64,000 nt of DNA from UBA7887 sp964408735 (lineage in GTDB: Bacteria > Pseudomonadota > Alphaproteobacteria > UBA7887), in NCBI GenBank assembly GCA_964408735.1, contig CAYPAX010000009.1:3601-67600 (forward strand), written 5' to 3'. Under the pieces are notes generated by a model, which saw only the letters and a list, made by a program, of their open reading frames with translations, ran no database searches and was not told the origin of the DNA. Below are positions 20,037 to 27,660 of this stretch, piece by piece (the first letter of the stretch is position 1; every line of letters begins with the position of its first letter). The position numbers were made by a program, and so were the translations under genes.

Positions 20037-20179
20037 TTTTCGAGGGAATAATAGTGTGGCATTGCCACTATCAGTTCGATGGTTGACACCTGACCTCCCC
20101 AAGCTTTCCCGCCGGCGTTGCTATCGGGTCCGGGCCGCTCCGCGCCTCCGCGTACCAGAATCCTTCCTTGGCTCCCGCC

Positions 20180-20366
20180 CTACCCCGCCAGATCCCGCAC
20201 CATCTGCGCGGCCAGCGCGGCGACCGCGCGGCGGCGGTATTGGGGTTGGATGAGGGTGGTGCGGGCGGGGCTGACGGCCTTTTTTATGGCTTTTTCGAGG
20301 GCTGTGGCCGCAGCCTCTATGTCGGCGGCGGGATTCTCGACCACGAGGGCGAGCGGGTCGCGGGCG
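20180..20366 (-). pseudogene. 3' remnant of a second hcrB-like gene
   Basis: The minus strand encodes, in one open frame ending in TAG at 20180, the last roughly 60 residues of a molybdo-flavoenzyme FAD subunit (ALEKAIKKAVSPARTTL, then QPQYRRRAVAALAAQMVRD). Over the last 53 residues 48 are identical to the intact gene ending at 22306. Homology fades near 20360 (DPLALVVENPAAD against NPAPLLVEIPAAD), and no start or upstream part of the gene remains. The copy has the same orientation as the intact gene and forms a direct repeat about 2.1 kb away, with the two SDR genes in between. It is a truncated paralogue or a duplication scar. Confidence 0.85.
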
Positions 20367-20398
20367 CTTCGAAAGTTCCTTAACGAAGTCAGCCGTAT

Positions 20399-21136
20399 TT
20401 ATGACAGGGACAATCCGCCATCGGCGATGATGGTGTGGCCTTGCAGGTAAGCGGCGAGCGGCGAGGCCAGAAACACGGCCACACCGGCCATGTCCTCGGG
20501 CGTCCCCATACGGCGAAGCGGGATCGCCCGCAGGCTTGCCTCCCGACGCGTCTCATTTTCCGTGGTAACGGTCGTGAGCTTGGTGGGGACCAAACCGGGC
20601 GCCAGCCCGTTCACCCGAATCCCGTCGCGCGCCCACGCGGCGCCGAGGGTCTTGGTGAGGCTGATCGCCGCCGCTTTGGACGCGGCATAGGCCGGATTGC
20701 CGATGTTCGCACGGAATCCGGAAACCGAGCTGACAAGTATCAGGGCCCCATGACTGTCCGCCAGCATTGGCTTGAATTTGGTTGCCGCGTGCATGACGGA
20801 GTGAATGTTGACGTCCATCACCGACTCCCAGCCCGGCTTTTCGAACTCGCCTCTCTGGTAGCGGACCGTCCCCTGACACAGCACCAGGACATCAAGCGAC
20901 GCGAATGGGGGATGGTAAGCTGTCAGCGCATCGAAGTCGGTCACGTCAACACACGCATATCGAAGCCCGGAAAGGTTCGAGCCGTCCTCGCCATGGTAGG
21001 CCGCCGCGGAATGTCGGGTGCCCCAAACATGCACTTCCGCGCCACGCAAGCGAAAGCCGTGCGCGATTCCATTGCCGATGCCGCTCGACCCGCCGACCAC
21101 CAGCACTCGCTGCTCCGAAAAATCCGTATCGTTCAC
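20399..21136 (-). CDS. Short-chain dehydrogenase/reductase (SDR)
   Basis: The 245-residue NAD(P)-dependent oxidoreductase of the classical SDR family starts at GTG 21136 (MNDTDFSEQ). The cofactor motif is VVGGSSGIGNGIA, followed by a shortened second strand region, NAG replaced by CQG (LVLCQGTVRY), catalytic Ser in LVSSVSG, YAASK as the YxxxK pair, and the C-terminal LQGHTIIADGG typical of FabG-like enzymes. The Asn-Ala-Gly loop change is unusual but tolerated in the family. Its substrate is unknown. It is divergent from the second SDR gene across a 308-bp region with strong inverted repeats, and its stop lies about 33 bp from the hcrB remnant. Confidence 0.88.
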   Translation of the reverse strand: MNDTDFSEQRVLVVGGSSGIGNGIAHGFRLRGAEVHVWGTRHSAAAYHGEDGSNLSGLRYACVDVTDFDALTAYHPPFASLDVLVLCQGTVRYQRGEFEKPGWESVMDVNIHSVMHAATKFKPMLADSHGALILVSSVSGFRANIGNPAYAASKAAAISLTKTLGAAWARDGIRVNGLAPGLVPTKLTTVTTENETRREASLRAIPLRRMGTPEDMAGVAVFLASPLAAYLQGHTIIADGGLSLS

Positions 21137-21315
21137 GTTCCGACTCTCTTCTCTGTCAATAAGGGAGAAATGTGCCGCACACTGTCCGCGAAAATGCCGG
21201 TGTTGCGCGGCGGGGGATACCCGATCAGACTAGCGCCTCGGACTATCCAACGGGAAGGGCCTCCTAATGTGGCGTATCACGCATCATCAGGGGTTGGAAC
21301 AGCTAGTGGATCGAC

Positions 21316-21376
21316 CGAGACATTTGAGTCCATGCGGCGCGCGCCTGTGTTTCGCCTAAAGCGCTCAAATGTCTCG
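21316..21376. repeat. 13-bp perfect inverted repeat, possible operator or hairpin
   Basis: CGAGACATTTGAG (21316-21328) is the exact reverse complement of CTCAAATGTCTCG (21364-21376), 35 bp apart. A second layer is visible outside it: TGGATC at 21307 and GATCCA at 21384. The spacing suggests either two half-sites for a looping regulator or the inverted ends of a small inserted element. Confidence 0.6.
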
Positions 21377-21403
21377 ATAAGTTGATCCATCAACAATATA
21401 GCG

Positions 21404-21433
21404 AGTGGTTCGATATGATTGAATCGAACCACT
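21404..21433. promoter_or_regulatory. 11-bp perfect inverted repeat just upstream of the SDR start, probable operator
   Basis: AGTGGTTCGAT (21404-21414) and ATCGAACCACT (21423-21433) are perfect arms around 8 nt. The spacer and arm edge include TATGAT, a -10-like hexamer, and the right arm ends 11 nt before the ATG at 21445. A repressor of TetR or GntR size bound here would block transcription of the plus-strand SDR gene (inference). Confidence 0.55.
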
Positions 21434-21444
21434 AGGGTACCCGC

Positions 21445-22260
21445 ATGACTGACAGTTTCGAGAACCATGTTGCCGTAATTACTGGTGGGGCAAGCGGGAT
21501 CGGCCGCGCAGCGGCGGAGTGCTTTGCCAAGCGGCGCTGCCGCTTGGTCCTTGCCGACATCGAGCCCGAGGCGCTGGACAGGGCGGTTGCCGAACTCCAA
21601 GGCGCAGGCGCCGAGGCTATTGGCGTGGTAACGGACGTCAGCCGGGCCGATAGCATGCAAGCCCTGGCGGATGAGTCCTTTTCCTGCTTCGGCGCCACGC
21701 ACTATGTGTTCCACAATGCCGGCGTTGCGGTCATGGGGCCGACACAGGCCATGTCCGACGCGGACTGGGAATGGCTGATTAATGTCAATTTGTGGGGTCC
21801 CATTTATGGAACGCAGGCCTTTCTGCCGCGCATGCTCGAACAGGGCGAACCCGGCCACCACGTGTTTACCGCGAGCTTCGCGGGCATTGTGCCCAATCGC
21901 GAGCTCGGCCCCTACAACGTGACCAAAGCCGGGGTCGTCGCCTTGGCGGAGTCCCTATACAAGGATCTCCGGAACACGAACATAGGCGTGTCCGTTCTGT
22001 GTCCGATGCGCGTCGAGACCAAGATCGATGATAGCCACCGCAACCGCCCTGATTCCTTGGGGCGTGCGGCGTCGCATACCTATTCTGAGGAGGCGCTCTC
22101 CGCCCTGCAAGGGAGAACCCTGAACCCCGAAACCGTTGCCGAACTTATTCTCGCGGCAATCGCGGACAATCGGCTCTATATTCACACCCACAAAGAGGCG
22201 GAACCCCTGTTCCGAAAGCGCGCCGAGCGCATTTTGACGGCTTTCGAGAACGCGTTGTAG
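21445..22260 (+). CDS. Short-chain dehydrogenase/reductase (SDR)
   Basis: The 271-residue classical SDR has the cofactor motif ITGGASGIGRAAA, the acidic end of strand two (VLADIEPE, suggesting NAD preference), FHNAGVAVMG for the NAG loop, and catalytic Tyr/Lys in GPYNVTKAGV. The usual catalytic Ser position falls in FTASFAGIVPN. The C-terminal extension (about 60 residues, ending RILTAFENAL) resembles SDRs that act on larger or acyl substrates; the true substrate is unknown. ATG 21445 follows AGGG and an operator-like inverted repeat. The stop is 45 bp before the convergent end of hcrB. The gene lies between the two copies of the hcrB 3' end, so it probably arrived together with its divergent SDR partner. 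Confidence 0.88.
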   Translation: MTDSFENHVAVITGGASGIGRAAAECFAKRRCRLVLADIEPEALDRAVAELQGAGAEAIGVVTDVSRADSMQALADESFSCFGATHYVFHNAGVAVMGPTQAMSDADWEWLINVNLWGPIYGTQAFLPRMLEQGEPGHHVFTASFAGIVPNRELGPYNVTKAGVVALAESLYKDLRNTNIGVSVLCPMRVETKIDDSHRNRPDSLGRAASHTYSEEALSALQGRTLNPETVAELILAAIADNRLYIHTHKEAEPLFRKRAERILTAFENAL

Positions 22261-22305
22261 GGGGGCCTTGACCCCAAGCCCCTACGCAAAATTTGTCCCG
22301 CAGAA

Positions 22306-23244
22306 CTACCCCGCCAGATCCCGCACCATTTGCGCGGCCAGCGCCGCTACCGCGCGGCGGCGGTATTGGGGTTGGATGAGGGTGGTGCGGACGGGGCTGA
22401 CGGCTTTCTGGATGGCCTTTTCGAGGGCCGTGGCGGCGGTCTCGGTGTCGGCGGCGGGGATCTCGACGAGGAGGGGGGCGGGGTTGGTGCCGGTGAGGCC
22501 CGCGCGGAGGTGGCTCACCTTGCCATCCTCAGGCACGAGGCCGACGGCGACGCCAGCGAGGGAGAAGTCTATCGCGCCGCGTACGCGGATTTCGCGGTAG
22601 GCGCTGCGCAAGCCTGGCGGCTGCGGAGGCAGGTGCACGGCAACGACGATCTCGCCGTCTTCCAGGCCCAAGTGGTCCATGCCGTCGTCCTGCAGCAGGG
22701 CGTCGAGCGGCACGCGGCGGCGGCCACCCTCGCCGGCGATCTCGACCTCGGCGGCGTAGAGCGCCAGCGCCGCCGCCAGATCGCCGCTGTATGTGGCGTA
22801 GCAGCGCTTGCTGGTGGGCACCACGTGGCAGATCTCGCCGCCATATTTGAGGCAGTAGTCGTTGCTCCTTCGCCACCATTCGCTCTGGTTATAGAACAGG
22901 CAACGGGTGTCGAGGCAAAGATTGCCGCCAACCGTGGCCGTGCCGCGATGGGTCGGCCCGGCCACCGCCGCTGCCGCTTGTGCCAGTGCCGGGTAGTCTG
23001 CGCAGGCCACGGCAAGCGTCTCGAGCGTCACCATGGCGCCGATATGCCCGCCGTCGAGGATGCGCAGCTCGTCGCAGCCGCCGAGATCGATGACGGTCTC
23101 GGTCTCGACCAGGCCACGGCGCATGTTGGGCAGCAGGTCGGTGCCGCCGGCAAGCAGGCGCGCGCCGGGATTCGACGCCCGCGCGGCCACCGCCTCTTCC
23201 ACGCTTCCCGGGCGCAGCAGCGTGAAGTCGGGCAGCAGCTCCAT
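22306..23244 (-). CDS. hcrB: FAD-binding subunit of a 4-hydroxybenzoyl-CoA reductase-type molybdoenzyme, with extra [4Fe-4S] loop
   Basis: The 312-residue protein starts MELLPDFTLLRPG and has the CoxM/FAD fold: GARLLAGGTDLLP for the FAD pyrophosphate and TATVGGNLCLDTRC for the second motif. Between these and the C-terminal domain it carries an insert with four Cys, in TRCLFYNQ, NDYCLK, GEICHV and SKRCYA. This matches the additional [4Fe-4S] site that distinguishes the beta subunit of 4-hydroxybenzoyl-CoA reductase from other xanthine-oxidase-family FAD subunits (established for that family). In that enzyme electrons enter from ferredoxin here and pass to the Mo site. The start overlaps the hcrA stop as TGATG. 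A remnant of its 3' end lies at 20180-20366. Confidence 0.88.
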   Translation of the reverse strand: MELLPDFTLLRPGSVEEAVAARASNPGARLLAGGTDLLPNMRRGLVETETVIDLGGCDELRILDGGHIGAMVTLETLAVACADYPALAQAAAAVAGPTHRGTATVGGNLCLDTRCLFYNQSEWWRRSNDYCLKYGGEICHVVPTSKRCYATYSGDLAAALALYAAEVEIAGEGGRRRVPLDALLQDDGMDHLGLEDGEIVVAVHLPPQPPGLRSAYREIRVRGAIDFSLAGVAVGLVPEDGKVSHLRAGLTGTNPAPLLVEIPAADTETAATALEKAIQKAVSPVRTTLIQPQYRRRAVAALAAQMVRDLAG

Positions 23245-25535
23245 CAGCCGGCCTTGCGTTTTGCCAGCGCCTTGAACAGCACATCCGGCGTCATCGGGCA
23301 ATCGAGCGGGCGGTGGCCGGTGGCATCCGCAATGGCCGAGGCCAGCGCCGGCAGAAAGCCCGACAGCGAGCCCTCGCCCGCCTCCTTGGCGCCGAAGGGG
23401 CCGTTGGGGTCGTTGCTTTCGACGATCTGCACCTCGATATCGGGGGAATCGACGAAGGTCGGCACGCGGTAGTCGATGAGGTTGGCGTGCACGGGCAGGC
23501 CGTCGTGATAGCGGTTTTCCTCGCAAAGCGCCTGGCCCATGCCCATCCATACCGAGCCCTGCACTTGGCCTTCCACAGCCAAAGGATTGAGCGCCTTGCC
23601 ACAATCATGCGCCACCCAGACCTTCTCCACCGTCACCTGCGCGGTGATCGGATCGACCGAGACTTCGACGGCTTGCGCGGCATAGCTGAAAGCCATGGTC
23701 GAGCCCACCGCGGCGCCGCGATAGGCGCGCCCGCCCTGGGCCTCCTTAGGCGTCGAGAAATGGCCGCTGACGGAGATGGTGCCGTTCTCGGCGAGGGCTT
23801 GCGTTACGATCTCGGCGTAGTCGAGCCCCTTGTCCTGGGAGCCGGCGACGCGATAGACCTCGCCGACGACCTCGATCTCTTCCGGTGCGGCTTCGAGCTT
23901 GCCCGCCGCCGCCTTGACCAGCACCGTCTTCAGCGCCTCCGCAGCCTGAATCGCCGCATTGCCGACCATGAAGGTGACGCGCGACGAATACGACCCGTTG
24001 TCCTTCGGCGTCACGGCGCTGTCGCTGGCGACCACGCGCAGACGCTCGGTGCCCAGACCCAGCACTTCGCCGACGCACTGCGCGACCATGGTCGACGAGC
24101 CCTGGCCGATCTCGGCGGCGCCGGTGAGCACGGTCACGGCACCGTCCCAGTCGAGCTTGAGGGCGACGGTGGCGTGGGGCTCGCCGGTCCAGTGCACGGG
24201 CTTGGCGGCGCCGCTGACATAGTGCGAACACGCCATGCCGATGCCGCGCCCCGCCGGCAGCTTGCCGTGCTTCTCGGCCCAGCCGGACGCCCGCTCCACC
24301 TTGTCGAGGCATTCCGGCACGCCATAGCTGTTGACCATCAAATCGTTGGCCGTAAAACCAAGCTCGCGCAGCGCATTGGCCCGGCGCACGGCGAAGGGGT
24401 CGAGGCCCAGCTCATCCGCCATGGCATCGAGCAGGTTCTCGAAGGCGAAGCGCACATTGACGGTGCCGTGGCCGCGCATGGCGCCGCAGGGCGGCGTGTT
24501 GGTGAGCACGCGCAAGCCGCGATATTTCACCGCCGGCAGCTCGTAGAGCCCGTAGAGCAGCGAGCCCGCATAGAGGATGGTGACGATGCCGTAGCCGCTA
24601 TAGGCGCCGCCGCGCTGGGTGGTCTCGCACTCCACCGCGGTGATCGTGCCGTCGCGCGTCAAGCCGATCTTCAGGCGCGTCTCGGTCTCGGGCCGGCCGC
24701 GATGGCAGAGGAAGGTCTCCTCGCGGCTCAAGGTCAGCGACACCGTGCCACGCGCGGCGCGGGCCAACAGCGATGTTATGACCTCGAAGCCGAGCGCTTC
24801 CGTGCGCGCGCCGAAGCCGCCGCCGATATGGGGCTTGACCATGCGCACGCATGCCTCGTCTAGGCCCAGGCATTTGGCGACGGTGCGGTGCACGTAGTAC
24901 GGCACCTGGGTGCAGCTGTGCACGGTTAGCCGGCCGTCCGCCTCGTCCCAGGCTGCGAGGGTCGCGTTGGGCTCCATGTGCACATGGTTGATCTCGGCGC
25001 AGCGGAAGGTCTCTTCGTGCACCAGGTCGGCGTCGGCGAAGCCGGCTGCCGTATCGCCAAGCTCGAAGGTGACTTCGCGCTCGACATTGCCGGGGCGCTT
25101 TTCGTGCAGCTGCACCGCGTCCTCGGCCAGCGCCGACTGCACATCATCGTAGCCAGGCAGGGGCTCGGCGCGCACTTCGATAAGATCGAGCGCGGCTTGG
25201 GCCGTCCGCTCGTCCACGGCGGCCACCGCTGCCAGCGGCTCGCCGCGATAGCGCACGCGATCGCGCGCAATGGGGTATTCGGTCTCGGCGATGGGCAGGA
25301 CGCCGAAGGGCACGTCGCAGGCCTCGCCCGTGATCACCGCCGCGACGCCGGGCAGCAGGCGCGCCTTCGCGACATCGACGCCAAGAATGCGGGCGTGGCT
25401 CCAGGGGCTGCGCAGAATTTTTCCGACCAGCGCCCCGGCCGGCGCCATATCGGCGGTAAACAGCGCCTTGCCGGAAACCTTCTCCGGCCCGTCGACCAGC
25501 GGCAGCGGCGCGCCGATGCGCCCGATGCGGGTCAT
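23244..25535 (-). CDS. hcrA: Molybdopterin-binding subunit of a 4-hydroxybenzoyl-CoA reductase-type enzyme
   Basis: This 763-residue large subunit of the xanthine oxidase family binds Mo-molybdopterin cytosine dinucleotide and is the catalytic site. Features in order are DGPEKVSGKALFTADM at the N-terminus, HMEPNATLAAWD, KPHIGGGFGARTE (Mo-pyranopterin loop), GAMRGHGTVNVRFAFEN and the active-site Glu in FGAKEAGEGSLSG. The GAMRGHG stretch and the partner FAD subunit with a four-Cys insert point to 4-hydroxybenzoyl-CoA reductase, which dehydroxylates 4-hydroxybenzoyl-CoA to benzoyl-CoA, rather than xanthine or CO dehydrogenase. Gene overlaps (ATGA with hcrC, TGATG with hcrB) show one operon. Substrate assignment is by family and not proven. 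Confidence 0.88.
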   Translation of the reverse strand: MTRIGRIGAPLPLVDGPEKVSGKALFTADMAPAGALVGKILRSPWSHARILGVDVAKARLLPGVAAVITGEACDVPFGVLPIAETEYPIARDRVRYRGEPLAAVAAVDERTAQAALDLIEVRAEPLPGYDDVQSALAEDAVQLHEKRPGNVEREVTFELGDTAAGFADADLVHEETFRCAEINHVHMEPNATLAAWDEADGRLTVHSCTQVPYYVHRTVAKCLGLDEACVRMVKPHIGGGFGARTEALGFEVITSLLARAARGTVSLTLSREETFLCHRGRPETETRLKIGLTRDGTITAVECETTQRGGAYSGYGIVTILYAGSLLYGLYELPAVKYRGLRVLTNTPPCGAMRGHGTVNVRFAFENLLDAMADELGLDPFAVRRANALRELGFTANDLMVNSYGVPECLDKVERASGWAEKHGKLPAGRGIGMACSHYVSGAAKPVHWTGEPHATVALKLDWDGAVTVLTGAAEIGQGSSTMVAQCVGEVLGLGTERLRVVASDSAVTPKDNGSYSSRVTFMVGNAAIQAAEALKTVLVKAAAGKLEAAPEEIEVVGEVYRVAGSQDKGLDYAEIVTQALAENGTISVSGHFSTPKEAQGGRAYRGAAVGSTMAFSYAAQAVEVSVDPITAQVTVEKVWVAHDCGKALNPLAVEGQVQGSVWMGMGQALCEENRYHDGLPVHANLIDYRVPTFVDSPDIEVQIVESNDPNGPFGAKEAGEGSLSGFLPALASAIADATGHRPLDCPMTPDVLFKALAKRKAG

Positions 25536-26002
25536 GGCGTGCGTTCCGCCGCGGCCAGATGCACGGCCTCGAGAATTTTCACATAGCCCGTGCAGCGGCA
25601 GATGTTGCCCGCGAGCGCCTGGCGGATGGCTTCGTCATCCGGATCGGATTCCCGCCGCAGCAGCCCCTCCGCCGCCATGATCATGCCCGGCGTGCAATAG
25701 CCGCATTGGGCGCCGAGCGCGGTGTTGAAGGCGCTTTGCAGGGGCGACAGCGCGCCGCCCTCGCCCAGGCCCTCGACCGTCTCGACCTTGGCACCGGCGC
25801 AAGCGTGCGCGAGCGTGATGCAGGAGAGCCGCGGCTTGCCGTCCACCAGCACCGTGCATGCCCCGCACTCGCCGCCGTCGCAGCCCATCTTGGTGCCGGT
25901 CAGCCCCGCCACCTCACGCAAATAGTCGACCAGCAGCAGGTTGTCTGCCGCCGCGTCCTCGCGGGCGATGCCGTTGACCGTGATGGCTAGGATCGATTTC
26001 AT
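25532..26002 (-). CDS. hcrC: [2Fe-2S] subunit of a 4-hydroxybenzoyl-CoA reductase-type enzyme
   Basis: The 156-residue electron-transfer subunit binds two [2Fe-2S] clusters. The plant-type site is CDGGECGACTVLVDG with a downstream Cys (LSCITLA), and the C-terminal helical site is GYCTPGMIM with CRCTGY. ATG 26002 starts the conserved MKSILAITVNG; longer in-frame starts are unlikely. It leads the three reductase subunit genes and overlaps hcrA by ATGA (25532-25535), giving the gene order small - large - FAD. The enoyl-CoA hydratase gene ends 7 bp upstream, in the same operon. Confidence 0.92.
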   Translation of the reverse strand: MKSILAITVNGIAREDAAADNLLLVDYLREVAGLTGTKMGCDGGECGACTVLVDGKPRLSCITLAHACAGAKVETVEGLGEGGALSPLQSAFNTALGAQCGYCTPGMIMAAEGLLRRESDPDDEAIRQALAGNICRCTGYVKILEAVHLAAAERTP

Positions 26003-26009
26003 CGGCTTC

Positions 26010-26795
26010 CTACCGTCCCGTGAAGTTTCCCGGCCGGCGTTCGACGAATGCCCTGACACCTTCCTCCAGATCGTCGCTGGCGGCAAGCCGGCCCTGCACC
26101 TCGCGGAACTCGGCGATCGCCGCCGCCGGGCCCTGTTCGGAGGCGATGCGCGCGTTGAGAAGCGTCGCCCGCACGGCGAGCGGCGCCTGTGCGGCGATGC
26201 GCTCGGCGACCTCGCGGGCGCGCGTCTTCGCTTGGCCGGTCGGCACCAGCTCCTGCACGAAGCCGATGCGCAGCGCCTCGTCGGCCTCGAAGATGTCGCC
26301 CGTCAGCAGCCAGCGCATGGCATTGCCCCAGCCCGCCCGCTCGGCCATGCGGATGGTGGCACCGCCCGAGGCCATCAGGCCGCGCTGCACCTCGAGCTGG
26401 GTGAAGCGCGCGCTCTCCTCGGCAATGACGATATCGGCCGCCAGCATGAGCTCGATGCCGAGGGTCAGGCACCAGCCCTGCACGGCGACGACCATGGGCT
26501 TGGTCAGGCGCGGCCCGCGCAGGCCGAGGGGGTCGATGCCGCCCTCCGGCACGGTCGATTCGCCGCGCTTGATCAGCGGCGCCATCCTGGGCAGGTCGAG
26601 GCCGCCGGTGAAATGCTCGCCTTCGGCCCAGAGTAGGCCGACGCGGGCCTCGTCGTCGGCCTCGAACGCCGTGTAGGCCTCGGCCAGGGCGCGCATCATG
26701 TGCGGCGTGAAGCCGTTGCGCTTGGTCGGCCGGTCGATGCCGATCTCGAACACCGCACCGTCGCGAACGCTGTGAATCTGGCCTTCGTCGCTCAT
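26010..26795 (-). CDS. Enoyl-CoA hydratase/isomerase (crotonase) family protein
   Basis: The 261-residue protein has the crotonase fold that binds acyl-CoA. The first oxyanion stretch is in HFTGGLDLPR and the second in VQGWCLTLGIELMLAADIV; a candidate catalytic Glu is in FTQLEVQRGLMAS, while the second Glu of classical hydratases is not evident, so reactions other than hydration are possible. It is the first gene of the operon with the 4-hydroxybenzoyl-CoA reductase subunits, which suggests an aromatic or cyclic acyl-CoA substrate (inference). The start is ATG 26795, divergent from the SDR gene at 26893 over 97 bp. Confidence 0.88.
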   Translation of the reverse strand: MSDEGQIHSVRDGAVFEIGIDRPTKRNGFTPHMMRALAEAYTAFEADDEARVGLLWAEGEHFTGGLDLPRMAPLIKRGESTVPEGGIDPLGLRGPRLTKPMVVAVQGWCLTLGIELMLAADIVIAEESARFTQLEVQRGLMASGGATIRMAERAGWGNAMRWLLTGDIFEADEALRIGFVQELVPTGQAKTRAREVAERIAAQAPLAVRATLLNARIASEQGPAAAIAEFREVQGRLAASDDLEEGVRAFVERRPGNFTGR

Positions 26796-26892
26796 TCCGC
26801 AGTCTCCACCGTGGCTGTTATGGTAGCGTCTTCGCCAAATCCGGCGGCCCCGTCAAGGACGGAGCGCGAGGAAAACCAGGGAAGGGCATCTC

Positions 26893-27660
26893 ATGAGCGG
26901 CAGTTTCGACCTCAGCGGCAAGGCGGCGCTGATCACCGGCGGCAATTCGGGCATCGGGCTCGCCATGGCCGAGGCCCTTGCGGAAGCCGGCGCGAGCGTT
27001 GCGATCTGGGGCAGCAATCCGGACAAGACCGCGGCCGCGGCCGAGACCCTGAAGGCGCACGGCGGCAAGGTTCTGGCCCAGGTCTGCGATGTCGCCGACG
27101 AAGCCGCGAGCGACGACGCCTTTGCCGCCGCCGCCGCCGAAATCGGCGGTATCGACGCCTGCTTCGCCAATGCCGGCGTAAGCGGCCGCGGCGGCCCCTT
27201 CATCGAGATGAGCACCGAGGAATGGCGCCGCGTGCTGTCCGTGAACCTCGACGGCGCCTTCTTCACCCTGCGCGCCGCCGCCCGCCACATGGTCGAGCGC
27301 GGCGAGGGCGGCTCACTGGTCGGCACCGCCAGCCTGGCGGCGATCCACGGCCAGGCCCGCGGCGAGCATTACGGCGCCTCCAAGGGCGCGCTGATCTCCA
27401 TGATCCGGGCGCTGGCGGTCGAGCTCGGCCGCCACAGGATCCGCGCCAACGCCATCCTGCCCGGCTGGATCGAAACCAACATGACCCGCGACTGGATGGC
27501 GCAAGAGGTGGTGCAGGACCGCGTGCTCAAGCGCGTGCCGGTGAAACGCTGGGGCCAGCCGGAGGATTTCGGCGCCCTCGCCGTCTACCTCACGGCGGAC
27601 GCCAGCCAGTACCACACCGGCGACACCTTCCTCATCGACGGCGCCTACTCCCTGTTCTGA
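26893..27660 (+). CDS. Short-chain dehydrogenase/reductase (SDR, FabG-like)
   Basis: The 255-residue classical SDR contains ITGGNSGIGLAMA for NAD(P), CFANAGVSGRG for the NAG loop, VGTASLAAIHG with the catalytic Ser, HYGASKGAL as YxxxK, and the C-terminal HTGDTFLIDGAYSLF. The ATG follows the good ribosome site GGGAAGGG. The gene diverges from the enoyl-CoA hydratase gene and may act on the same acyl-CoA pathway (inference). Its stop codon overlaps the start of a cyclase gene as TGATG, an unexpected partner for translational coupling. Confidence 0.9.
   Translation: MSGSFDLSGKAALITGGNSGIGLAMAEALAEAGASVAIWGSNPDKTAAAAETLKAHGGKVLAQVCDVADEAASDDAFAAAAAEIGGIDACFANAGVSGRGGPFIEMSTEEWRRVLSVNLDGAFFTLRAAARHMVERGEGGSLVGTASLAAIHGQARGEHYGASKGALISMIRALAVELGRHRIRANAILPGWIETNMTRDWMAQEVVQDRVLKRVPVKRWGQPEDFGALAVYLTADASQYHTGDTFLIDGAYSLF

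Larger units (their letters stand above)
19871..20179. other. Intergenic region with two related palindromes and no gene
   Basis: About 310 bp without a convincing reading frame separates the Sel1-type gene and the hcrB remnant. It holds the two 19-nt palindromes described separately and a very AT-rich tract at 19991-20010 (ttacaatatattata). A further small inverted repeat, GTGGCA-T-TGCCAC, lies near 20056. The composition differs sharply from the surrounding GC-rich genes, and I see no transposase fragment. Confidence 0.6.
21137..21444. promoter_or_regulatory. Divergent control region between two SDR genes
   Basis: These 308 bp contain no convincing gene. They are AT-richer than the genes on either side and carry two inverted repeats (listed separately) concentrated in the last 140 bp, next to the plus-strand SDR start. 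A shared, regulated promoter region for both SDR genes is the natural reading, although no regulator gene lies between or next to them. Confidence 0.5.

Noticed and set aside
26700..27660. Upstream extension of cyclase 3 giving an apparent 938-residue protein
   Set aside because: The extra 320 residues are an out-of-frame shadow of the SDR gene; cyclase homology starts at ATG 27660.
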